NCBI GenBank assembly: GCA_003164925.1
Contig: PLRV01000036.1
Location: 16,227 to 80,226, forward strand
From: Caulobacteraceae bacterium
GTDB lineage: Bacteria > Pseudomonadota > Alphaproteobacteria > Caulobacterales > Caulobacteraceae
Length of the DNA: 64,000 bases
Direction of reading: 5' to 3'
The translations under genes were made by a program, and so were the position numbers. Positions 53,521 through 64,000 of this stretch are shown here, piece after piece. The notes under the pieces are model-generated. The model had not been told where the DNA came from. It did no database searches and saw only the letters and a list, made by a program, of their open reading frames with translations. The number at the start of each line of letters is the position of its first letter. Position 1 is the stretch's first letter.

Positions 53521-54939
53521 ATGAAATTGGCGGGAGTTGCGGGAACGATCATGACGGTCCCCCCTGGGGCTGTGTGGATCAAGGCGTGCGCGGCGCTCAA
53601 GAGCGAGCTCGGCGAAGGGGCGTTCGGCTCCTGGTTGGCGCAGGCGGCCTTGCGTGAATGCGACGGCGGGTTGGTGTTGGTGACGCAGACGGGCATTGCG
53701 CGGGATTGGATTCGCCGCAACGCTTGGCGCCGTATCTCCGAGTTGTGGGCCCAGCACGATCCTCAGGGCCGCGCTCTGGATTTGAAGTCGCGTTTCGAGC
53801 TCGACGACGCGACGCCGCCCGCCCCGGCTTCAACCGTCTCCATTCCGTCGGCGGCCGTCTCGGCCCCGGCCGAAGAGCGCAAGATGGCCCGCCCCTCGGG
53901 CCTGCAAGATCGCTACACCCTGGACAGCTTCGTCACCGGTCCGTCCAACGAGTTCGCCTTCGCCGTGGCGCGCCGCGTGGCTTCATGGGCCGACGGGCAC
54001 TTCAATCCGGTGGTGTTCCACGGCCCTTACGGCTTCGGCAAGACGCACCTGCTCAACGCCATCGCATGGGAAGCCACCCGCGCCGCGCCGGAAAAGAAGG
54101 TGGTCTACCTGACCGCCGAGCGTTTTTTGTCGACCTTTGTGCGCGCCATCCAGGACAAGGCCACGGCGGCTTTCAAGGATGACCTGCGCACCGCCGACCT
54201 GCTCCTGATCGATGACGTGCACTTCATCGGCGGCAAGCAGACCAGCCAGGAAGAGTTGTTCCACACGCTAATGTCCCTGACCGCCGAGGGCCGACGGGTG
54301 GTGCTCAGCGCCGACCGCCCCCCCGCAGGCCTGGCCGAGGTGGACGCCCGCCTGCGCTCGCACCTGTCCGCGGGCCTGGTCTGCGGCATTGAATCGGCCG
54401 ACCGGGACCTGCGCCTGGGCATTCTGGAGCGAAAGCTGCAGCTTCTGGCCCGCCAGCACGACTTCCGCCGCTCGCCCGCCGCCCGGCCCGAAGTGCTCGA
54501 ATTCCTCGCCGATCGTTTCACCGACTCCGTGCGGGAGTTGGAAGGCGCTCTCAACACTCTGGTGGCGCGGCTGCATGAGGGCGTGTGCGGGGTCGGTCTG
54601 GACGAGGCTCAGGCGATCTTGCGCCCGCATCTGCGGGGCGGCGCCGAGAAGCGTGTGACCGTGGATGACATCCAGAAGGCGACGGCTGAGCACTTTGGCC
54701 TGACCCAGGCCGATCTGGTGTCCGAGCGCCGCAACCGCGCTGTGGCGCGTCCGCGCCAAGCCGCCATGTGGCTGACCAAGCAGCTCACGACGCGGTCCTT
54801 GCCGGATATTGGGCGCCGCTTCGGAGGGCGCGATCACACCACCGTTCTGCACGCGGTGCGCCGGATCGAGGAGCTGAAAGCCTTGGACGCCCAGCTCACC
54901 GGCGATTTGGAGGCCCTGATCCGCAAGCTGCGGGGGTAG
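53521..54939 (+). CDS. dnaA: Chromosomal replication initiator protein DnaA
   Basis: DnaA binds origin boxes and loads the replisome. Domain I (VWIKACAALKSELGEGAFGSW, ARDWIRRNAWRRISELW) closely resembles Caulobacter DnaA. A short linker precedes AAA+ domain III with Walker A GPYGFGKTHLLN (168-175) and Walker B LLLIDDVHFIGGK. Domain IV ends with the box-binding SLPDIGRRFGGRDHTTVLHA. Start choice is uncertain: the ATG at 53521 (472 aa) has a GGGGGAA ribosome-binding site 8 nt upstream, and the ATG at 53551 (462 aa) has GGGA 6 nt upstream. An earlier TTG at 53449 is unlikely. Confidence 0.96.
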   Translation: MKLAGVAGTIMTVPPGAVWIKACAALKSELGEGAFGSWLAQAALRECDGGLVLVTQTGIARDWIRRNAWRRISELWAQHDPQGRALDLKSRFELDDATPPAPASTVSIPSAAVSAPAEERKMARPSGLQDRYTLDSFVTGPSNEFAFAVARRVASWADGHFNPVVFHGPYGFGKTHLLNAIAWEATRAAPEKKVVYLTAERFLSTFVRAIQDKATAAFKDDLRTADLLLIDDVHFIGGKQTSQEELFHTLMSLTAEGRRVVLSADRPPAGLAEVDARLRSHLSAGLVCGIESADRDLRLGILERKLQLLARQHDFRRSPAARPEVLEFLADRFTDSVRELEGALNTLVARLHEGVCGVGLDEAQAILRPHLRGGAEKRVTVDDIQKATAEHFGLTQADLVSERRNRAVARPRQAAMWLTKQLTTRSLPDIGRRFGGRDHTTVLHAVRRIEELKALDAQLTGDLEALIRKLRG

Positions 54940-55084
54940 GTGGACGGTCATGCGGCGCGATCGTCATCGGTTGTGCGCGCGGGCTCTTCCACCTCGTGGG
55001 TTTTGAGATAATCTCACCACCCCTTTATCAGGCGTGGCCGCCGCGGGGCATCGATTCGGCGGCGCTGCAATACCGGATGAGCCA

Positions 55085-56203
55085 ATGAAGTTCACCATCG
55101 AGCGCGCTGGGTTGCTCAAGGCCCTGGGGCACGTGCAGAGCGTCGTCGAACGACGCAACACCATACCCATCCTGTCCAACGTGCTGATCTCGGCCGAGCG
55201 GGGCGGCGTGGCTCTATCGGCCACCGACCTCGACATGGAGATCGTGGACTTCGCGGCCGCCCAGGTGGACACGCCGGGCCAGATCACCGCCTCGGCGCAC
55301 ACCCTGTATGAGATCGCGCGCAAGCTGCCCGAAGGGGCTGACGTTGAGCTGCGCTATTCGGGCGAAGACCCGCGCCTGCAGGTATCGGCCGGGCGCTCGC
55401 GCTTCAACTTGCCGGTGCTGCCGGCCGGCGATTTCCCGGTCATGTCCTCCGACGGCATGTCGGGCCGCATCACCGTGGACGTGAACGAACTCATCCGCCT
55501 GATCGACAAGACCCGTTTCGCCATCTCCAATGAGGAGACGCGCTATTATCTGAACGGGCTTTACCTGCACACCGTGGGCGAGGGGGCGGGCGCCAAGCTG
55601 CGTGCGGTCGCCACGGACGGCCACCGCCTGGCCCTGGCGGAGATGCCGGCGCCGGAAGGTTCGAGCGGCCTGCCCGGCGTAATCATCCCGCGTAAGACGG
55701 TGCAGGAGGTGCGCCGCCTGATCGAGGACGCCGGCGAAACCGTCGAACTGCAGGTGTCCGCCTCCAAGGTGCGCCTGGCGTTCGGGCGGGCGTCCTTGAC
55801 CTCCAAGGTGATCGACGGCTCCTTCCCCGACTATGGCCGCGTGATCCCCAAGGACAACAACCGCATCCTGACGGTGGACAACGCCGTGTTCGCCGCCGCC
55901 GTGGACCGGGTCGCGACCATCTCGGCGGAGAAGTCGCGCTCGGTGAAGCTGGCGATCGAACCTGGGCGCATGACCCTGACGGTGCGCAACATGGAAGCCG
56001 GCCAGGCGGTCGAAGAGCTGGAGTCGGAATACGACGGCGAGGCCTTTGAGATCGGCTTCAACGCCCGCTATCTGCTGGACGTGGCCGGCCAGATCCAGGG
56101 TGAGGCGGCGGAGTTCCGCTTCGCCGATCCGGCTTCGCCGACCCTGGTGCTGGACGCCTCCGACCCAGCCGTGCAGTACGTGCTGATGCCGCTGCGCGTA
56201 TGA
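55085..56203 (+). CDS. dnaN: DNA polymerase III sliding clamp (beta subunit)
   Basis: This 372-aa ring clamp begins MKFTIERAGLLKALGHVQSV (ATG at 55085). It has the three-domain clamp pattern: RRNTIPILSNVLI and RSRFNLPVLPAGDFP in domain I, RFAISNEETRYYLNGLYLH and VATDGHRLALAEM in domain [15 protein letters not shown] at the C-terminus. The 146-bp gap after dnaA probably contains its own promoter. The stop overlaps the ATG of the small membrane-protein gene. Confidence 0.97.
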   Translation: MKFTIERAGLLKALGHVQSVVERRNTIPILSNVLISAERGGVALSATDLDMEIVDFAAAQVDTPGQITASAHTLYEIARKLPEGADVELRYSGEDPRLQVSAGRSRFNLPVLPAGDFPVMSSDGMSGRITVDVNELIRLIDKTRFAISNEETRYYLNGLYLHTVGEGAGAKLRAVATDGHRLALAEMPAPEGSSGLPGVIIPRKTVQEVRRLIEDAGETVELQVSASKVRLAFGRASLTSKVIDGSFPDYGRVIPKDNNRILTVDNAVFAAAVDRVATISAEKSRSVKLAIEPGRMTLTVRNMEAGQAVEELESEYDGEAFEIGFNARYLLDVAGQIQGEAAEFRFADPASPTLVLDASDPAVQYVLMPLRV

Positions 56204-56454
56204 CGTCGTCGCGCCGGCGGCGTCGGCTGGGCCGGACGCTGGTGTTCGCCGGCGTGGTGCTGTGGATCCCGGAACTCTATTTCGTCTGGGCCCTGCTGCG
56301 GGCCCTGTTCACGCCGATCCGGGCGTCTAATGGCCAGCTGGCCCAGATCCATCTGCACCTGAACGGCTCGGCCTGGGCCGCGAGCATCGGTTGGACCGGC
56401 CTGTGCTGGGTTTTGATCGGATGGGGTATGTGGGTGGTAAAACGCTCCAAATAG
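56200..56454 (+). CDS. Small two-TM membrane protein between dnaN and recF
   Basis: This 84-aa protein has a very basic N-terminus ([14 protein letters not shown]) and two hydrophobic segments ([20 protein letters not shown] and [19 protein letters not shown]) joined by a polar loop. It ends KRSK, predicting an N-in/C-in hairpin. ATGA overlap with dnaN and a 22-bp gap to recF place it inside the replication operon. I do not know a function; it may be lineage-specific. It is short, but the overlap and clear topology make a real gene likely. Confidence 0.65.
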   Translation: MTSSRRRRRLGRTLVFAGVVLWIPELYFVWALLRALFTPIRASNGQLAQIHLHLNGSAWAASIGWTGLCWVLIGWGMWVVKRSK

Positions 56455-56476
56455 CCGCTCATCCCCGCGGAAGATA

Positions 56477-60090
<3,614 letters not shown>

Positions 60091-60262
60091 CAATAATAGG
60101 CCTTCCGCCAGGGTCGCCCTCATGAACGCTGGATGAATGGCGACTTTTGCGCGCCGTTCAGATTAACTCTGCCATGAAGACGTCATGGTCGAACGGCCTT
60201 ATCTTCAATCTGAAGCTGACGGCGCCTCCAGCGACGGCAGCGCCAACCGAAAGGACTACTCC

Positions 60263-60892
60263 ATGCACAACCGTCTGCTTATGGCGAGCTTGCTCGCTTT
60301 AGCCGTGCCCGGCGCTGCCTTGGCCCAGCCCTACGATCCGGGCTGCGTGCGCGCCAACCAGGACAACCGGGTGGCCGGAACCGTCGCGGGGGCCATCGGC
60401 GGCGCCCTGCTGGGCGGCGCCATCGCCGGCCGTGGCCACCAAGGGGACGGCGCGGCCGTCGGCGCCCTGGGCGGCGCGGTCGTCGGCAACGCCGTCGCCG
60501 GCGCCAACAACCATCCCTGCCCGGCTGGCTATCGCTATGATGGCCCGCCTCCGCCCCCGCCGCGTGACGGCTATGGGCCGCCGCGCCACGACGATGACCA
60601 CTATGGCCCGCCCCCCGGCGATCGGCGCGACTTCTGGTACGGCGGCCCTCAAGGCATCCACGAACGAATCGATTTCCTGCAGGACCGGATCAACCGCGCA
60701 ATCAGCGGCGGCTGGCTGTCGCGCCACGAACAGCGCGACATCACCATCCAGATGCGCCGTCTGCGCCGGGAAGATCAGCGCCTGGAATACCAGGACGGCG
60801 GCCGCCTGAGCCCGCCAGACCGCGACTACCTGCAGAGCCTGCTCGACAACCTGAGCCAGCGCCTGCACTGGGCGGAACACGACGGCCGCTAA
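60263..60892 (+). CDS. Exported protein with glycine-zipper 2TM-like segment
   Basis: This 209-aa protein starts at the ATG at 60263 behind AAGGA. A signal peptide (LLMASLLALAVPGAALAQ) is followed by a YMGG/2TM-type glycine zipper (GTVAGAIGGALLGGAIAGRG, AAVGALGGAVVGNAVAG). Next come a Pro/His/Asp-rich low-complexity spacer and a C-terminal charged helical part (RRDFWYGGPQGIHERIDFLQ, RRLRREDQRLEYQ) like many periplasmic RcnB-type or OmpA-associated proteins. The zipper suggests outer-membrane association or oligomerisation. Function unknown. Confidence 0.8.
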   Translation: MHNRLLMASLLALAVPGAALAQPYDPGCVRANQDNRVAGTVAGAIGGALLGGAIAGRGHQGDGAAVGALGGAVVGNAVAGANNHPCPAGYRYDGPPPPPPRDGYGPPRHDDDHYGPPPGDRRDFWYGGPQGIHERIDFLQDRINRAISGGWLSRHEQRDITIQMRRLRREDQRLEYQDGGRLSPPDRDYLQSLLDNLSQRLHWAEHDGR

Positions 60893-60913
60893 CACCGCGC
60901 CTGACTGAAGACC

Positions 60914-60950
60914 GCGCCTCCGACCCCGCCAAGGGATCGGAGGCGCTTTC
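60914..60950. terminator. Convergent bidirectional terminator
   Basis: GCGCCTCCGA (60914-60923) and TCGGAGGCGC (60937-60946) form a perfect 10-bp stem followed by TTTC, between the glycine-zipper gene and the convergent DUF gene. Confidence 0.75.
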
Positions 60951-60953
60951 GAT

Positions 60954-61604
60954 CTAATCGTCCTTGCGGATCAAGCTCACCTCAATGCGGTTGTCCGTCA
61001 GAGAGGGCAGCCACGGCGCGAAGAAGCAGGTTTTGCACTGCATGACATCAAGCCAAGCGGTATAGGGGCCGGCTTGCCAGCCCAGCCCCGCGCGGGCTTG
61101 GGCGCGAATGAGGCTGCTCTCCCACGTCAGGCCCGCGGGGGACCATCCGGACGGACCCAGGTGCGCGAAGTTAAAGCCGATCTGGCGATCTCCGGTGGCG
61201 ACGAACACATAGAACCGGTTGGCTTGGGGATTTGTGAGGTTGACTACCTGTCCCAGCGCCTCGCGGACGCGCGCCTGAATCGGTTTGCCGGCCAGATCGT
61301 AGGTGAGGATCTGCAGGGGCGCCGGCCTCACCGGCGCTGGCTCGGCGCCCGTATCGCGGGGGCCCGCGCCAGTTTCGCCGCCCGCGTCGGGCGGGGGTCG
61401 GCCCAGGACATATCGTTGAAGTCCATAGCCCGGAATAAAGCGCAGCACCGTGACGCCCGTGAGCGGGCTCAGATCGGACCTTGAGAAGGCCGCGCCGGCA
61501 AGCATGGGATCGTATTCGGCCCAGGCGGGTGCAGCTTGGCCCAGAACAGCCAGGCAAAGCGCCGCGGCAAACCCAAACAACCCCCTGCGAGACGCGCTCA
61601 GCAC
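60954..61604 (-). CDS. Exported hypothetical protein with Tat-like signal
   Basis: This 216-aa protein has the N-terminus MLSASRRGLFGFAAALCLAVL, containing the RR pair and hydrophobic core of a Tat or strong Sec signal, with probable cleavage near APAWAEYD. The mature domain is beta-rich (VTVLRFIPGYGLQRYVLGRP, GKPIQARVREALGQVVNLT, NRFYVFVATGDRQIGFNF) with a C-terminal CKTCFF pair in MQCKTCFFAPWLP. Not recognised; possibly an enzyme or ligand-binding protein with the CxxC near its C-terminus. Confidence 0.7.
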   Translation of the reverse strand: MLSASRRGLFGFAAALCLAVLGQAAPAWAEYDPMLAGAAFSRSDLSPLTGVTVLRFIPGYGLQRYVLGRPPPDAGGETGAGPRDTGAEPAPVRPAPLQILTYDLAGKPIQARVREALGQVVNLTNPQANRFYVFVATGDRQIGFNFAHLGPSGWSPAGLTWESSLIRAQARAGLGWQAGPYTAWLDVMQCKTCFFAPWLPSLTDNRIEVSLIRKDD

Positions 61605-61749
61605 TGCCGGCCCCCCTGTCGCCCGTCTTCAGGTCGCCCATCTCAGCGTCCTGAATATCCCCTTCAACAACCTTAACCATATCCCGGCGGGCCGATCACC
61701 TTAGATCGCTCGGTGGGCGTACGGGGGGCGGTCCACAAAGGCTGGCGCC

Positions 61750-63621
61750 TCAGTTCTCCCGAACCACCTTCAGCACCGCCGCGCCGTAGTGGTCGAGCTT
61801 GGATTGGCCCACGCCGTTGGCCAGGGCCAGGTCGGTCAGGGTGGCGGGGCGGAAAAGCGCGATCTCGGCCAAGGTGCGGTCCTGGAAGATGACGTAGGGC
61901 GGCACGCCCTGGTCGGCGGCGGCCTGGCGGCGCCAGGCGCGCAGGGCCTCGAACAGCGGCTGGCTTTGCGGGGGCAGGGCTGCTTCCTCGCGTCCGCGCC
62001 GACGTTGCCGGGCGGCGGCGGCCGGGGCCGCCTTGCGCAGCTGGAGTTTGCGCGTTCCGCGATAAACCTCGCGCACGGCCTCGCCGTCGCCCAGACCGAT
62101 CAGCGGTCTGCCATCATTCGGGTCTTCACGCAAAAGCCCCTCGAACAGGAGCTGGTCGATCAGATCGCGCCAGCCCTTGGCGTCCAGCTCGCGCCCAATG
62201 CCGAAGGTGGACAGGGCCGCCTCCGCCGGCGAAGGGTCTTTGGTCTTGCCGATCAGGTGGTCGACGATGCGCGCGCGTCCCACCCGTCCGCCCAGGCGAT
62301 GGGCGGCCGCCAGGGCCTTCTGCGCGGGGACGGTGGCGTCGAGCGACTGAGGCGGATCCAGACAGTTGTCGCACTGGCCGCAGGACTGCACCGCGTCCTC
62401 GCCGAAATAGCGGCGCACCCCCGCCGCCCGGCAGCTTACGCCATCCAGCAGGGCGTAAAGCTGGCGCAGCTTGCGCGTCTGACCGCGTTTGACCTCCTCG
62501 GGCGCCTCGCGCTGATCGATGCGGCGCAGGGCCCAGGCCATGTCCGACGAGCTGTAAAGGGTGATCCCCTCCGCCGGTTCGCCGTCGCGCCCGGCCCGGC
62601 CGATCTCCTGCCAGTAAGCCTCGATGGCGGGGGGCGGATCGGCGTGAATCACATAGCGCACGTCCGGCTTGTCCACCCCCATGCCGAAGGCGATGGTGGC
62701 CACGATCACCGCCTCGTCCGCCTCCATGAAACGGATCAACCGCTCGGCGCGGGTCTTGCGATCCAGGCCCGCATGATAGGCGAAGGCCGGAACGCCCTCG
62801 CCTTTCAGCGCATCGGCCAGACGGTCGGCGCCGTCGCGCGAGCCGCAGTAGACCACGCCCGAGCGGCCAGGCCGGGCCTTGACCAGCTCGAGCACCCGCT
62901 TGTCGCCTCTGCCCTGCTTGCGCTCGGCCGACAGGCGCAGCTCGGGCCGGGCGAAGGAGGCGACGAATTCGCGCGCGCCCTGCAGGTTCAGCGCCTGACG
63001 AATGTCCTCGCGGGTGCGCGCGTCCGCCGTGGCGGTGACCGCCAGCCGCGGAATCCCCGGAAACAGCTCGGCCAGGCGACCCAGCATGCGGTATTCGGGA
63101 CGGAAATCATGGCCCCACTGGCTGACGCAATGGGCCTCGTCGATGGCGATCAGGGCGATGGGATGGCGGGCCAGCCGCTCCAGCATGGCGCCCTGCATCA
63201 GCCCCTCGGGGGACAGATAGAGCAGATCGAGCTCGCCCGCCTCCATCCGGCGCCAGACGGCCGAGCGCTGGTCGAGGCTCGCATCGGAGTCCAGGCGGGC
63301 GGCGGCCACGCCCGATTGTTCCAGCCCTGCCACCTGGTCGGCCATCAGGGCGATCAGCGGCGAGATGACCAGTCCCACGCCCGCGCGCATCATGGCCGGG
63401 ATCTGGTAGCAGACGCTTTTGCCCCCGCCGGTGGGCAGCACGGCCAGGGCGTCGCGCCCGGCCAGCATCTCGCCAATCACCTCCGCTTGCAGGCCGCGAA
63501 AGTCGGCGTGGCCGAAGGTGTGGCGCAGAATCTGGCGCGCGCGGTCCAGGCCGGAGGCGGGCGGGGCGTCAGATTCGGCGAATTGGAGGGAATCGGCGAT
63601 CACGCCCCAAGAATGAGGCAT
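61750..63621 (-). CDS. recQ: ATP-dependent DNA helicase RecQ
   Basis: RecQ is a 3'-5' helicase in recombination and replication restart. The 623-aa protein has an N-terminal helicase core with PTGGGKSVCYQIPAMM (motif I), IDEAHCVSQWGHDFRPEY (DEAH) and YVIHADPPPAIEAYWQEIGRA with GRDG. A zinc-binding RQC region with cysteines follows (CRAAGVRRYFG, CGQCDNCLDPPQ), and an HRDC domain lies at the C-terminus (FEALRAWRRQAAADQGVP, LANGVGQSKLDHYG). The order is the canonical RecQ architecture. The N-terminal MPHSWGVIADSLQFAESDA is variable. Confidence 0.96.
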   Translation of the reverse strand: MPHSWGVIADSLQFAESDAPPASGLDRARQILRHTFGHADFRGLQAEVIGEMLAGRDALAVLPTGGGKSVCYQIPAMMRAGVGLVISPLIALMADQVAGLEQSGVAAARLDSDASLDQRSAVWRRMEAGELDLLYLSPEGLMQGAMLERLARHPIALIAIDEAHCVSQWGHDFRPEYRMLGRLAELFPGIPRLAVTATADARTREDIRQALNLQGAREFVASFARPELRLSAERKQGRGDKRVLELVKARPGRSGVVYCGSRDGADRLADALKGEGVPAFAYHAGLDRKTRAERLIRFMEADEAVIVATIAFGMGVDKPDVRYVIHADPPPAIEAYWQEIGRAGRDGEPAEGITLYSSSDMAWALRRIDQREAPEEVKRGQTRKLRQLYALLDGVSCRAAGVRRYFGEDAVQSCGQCDNCLDPPQSLDATVPAQKALAAAHRLGGRVGRARIVDHLIGKTKDPSPAEAALSTFGIGRELDAKGWRDLIDQLLFEGLLREDPNDGRPLIGLGDGEAVREVYRGTRKLQLRKAAPAAAARQRRRGREEAALPPQSQPLFEALRAWRRQAAADQGVPPYVIFQDRTLAEIALFRPATLTDLALANGVGQSKLDHYGAAVLKVVREN

Positions 63622-63672
63622 CGTGGACAGGTGCGCGAGGGGTCGGAATCGAATGCGTTAGGCGAATTTACC

Positions 63673-63835
63673 CTTAAGGTCATGGCGAGCAGTTTTGCTA
63701 CGACTGTTGACCAGCTCAAGGTTCGCCTTTGGCGACCGCGTAGCGGCGGCCCATGGGGGCGACCTTGACCTGATCGATAGCCATAGCCCCAATCTCACCA
63801 AGGACTTCAGGGCTAGCCAGCTTTCAGAGAAAGCT
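63673..63835 (+). repeat. Dispersed intergenic repeat, CTTAAG family (copy B)
   Basis: CTTAAGGTCATGGCGAGCAG at 63673 is followed by GCTCAAGGTTCGCCTTTGGC and GACCGCGTAGCGGCGGC, CCTTGACC at 63763-63770, and a distal hairpin AGCTTTC-AGA-GAAAGCT (63819-63835). It is nearly colinear with copy A (4741-4904), and inverted copy C is at 45118-45214. Confidence 0.85.
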
Positions 63836-63845
63836 ATCTCCCAAC

Positions 63846-64000
63846 CTAAGTCGGCTGGCCGGTGGTTCGCAGGTAGGGCTTGTGGGTGACGAAACCGGGG
63901 AACAGGGTCTTGGCGTCCTCGTCGCTCACCGCGGTGGTGATGATCACGTCCTGGCCCTGCTTCCAGTCTGCCGGGGTGGCCACCTTGTGCTTGGCGGTGA
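63846..64000 (-). CDS. 1-Cys peroxiredoxin (Prx6 family), C-terminal fragment
   Basis: The last ~51 codons on the minus strand encode [20 protein letters not shown], then [25 protein letters not shown], ending at a TAG read at 63848-63846. [15 protein letters not shown] and a C-terminal FPGF..KPYLR segment are the ending of Prx6-type thiol peroxidases that reduce peroxides. The catalytic cysteine lies outside the window. The gene enters from the right edge; its stop lies 11 bp beyond repeat copy B. Confidence 0.85.
   Translation of the reverse strand, partial: TAKHKVATPADWKQGQDVIITTAVSDEDAKTLFPGFVTHKPYLRTTGQPT

Overview
This window looks like a near-origin chromosomal segment from a GC-rich alphaproteobacterium of the Caulobacterales, probably Caulobacteraceae. 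The evidence is the gene content and order, as I recall them from Caulobacter: mutM, a TraB/GumN protein, enoyl-CoA hydratase, rpsT, dnaA, then dnaN, recF and gyrB. Further support comes from a DnaA with a Caulobacter-like N-terminus, a GANTC (CcrM methylation) site beside the likely dnaA promoter, a ShkA-like hybrid kinase, and GANTC-rich intergenic repeats. The genus cannot be fixed by eye.

Layout. 0-4.3 kb: activated-sugar genes, comprising the end of a polysaccharide ABC-transporter ATPase, rfbA, rfbC, a PseB-type dehydratase and a WbpE-type aminotransferase. 4.4-13.5 kb: housekeeping genes for a GNAT acetyltransferase, NAD synthetase, an alpha/beta hydrolase, an MFS exporter, threonine deaminase, an FKBP lipoprotein and acetylornithine deacetylase. 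13.5-30.4 kb: a large exopolysaccharide locus. It holds three glycosyltransferases, an acetyltransferase, a coupled gtrA - HAD/UbiA - dprE1 - dprE2 set, a short OPX export protein, a Gly-rich secreted protein, an outer-membrane beta-barrel, a Wzc-type tyrosine autokinase, a Wzy/ligase-type membrane protein, an initiating sugar-phosphate transferase and a VanZ-like protein. 30.5-33.6 kb: the redox module regA, regB and senC. 33.7-47.6 kb: PHB depolymerase, a YgjP-like peptidase, a class A PBP, a ShkA-like kinase, an AmpG-like transporter, malic enzyme, dapB, dut, coaBC and two overlapping exported-protein genes. 47.7-60.1 kb: ubiB, ubiE, mutM and the rpsT-dnaA-dnaN-recF-gyrB replication block. 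60.2-64 kb: two exported proteins, recQ and the end of a 1-Cys peroxiredoxin.

How the genes fit together. The most notable unit is the four-gene set gtrA / HAD-UbiA / DprE1 / DprE2, overlapping by ATGA at each junction. It matches the mycobacterial route to polyprenyl-phospho-D-arabinofuranose: PRPP transfer to a lipid phosphate, dephosphorylation, and 2-oxidation plus 2-reduction, with a GtrA protein alongside. It sits inside a Wzy-dependent export locus, so the exported polymer or a related glycan may carry D-arabinofuranose or a related pentofuranose. Export seems to combine a short OPX protein with a dedicated beta-barrel.

The intergenic regions carry at least three families of dispersed palindromic repeats. 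One family is unusually dense in GANTC sites, and several copies run into gene ends. I saw no tRNA, rRNA, insertion sequence or CRISPR array.
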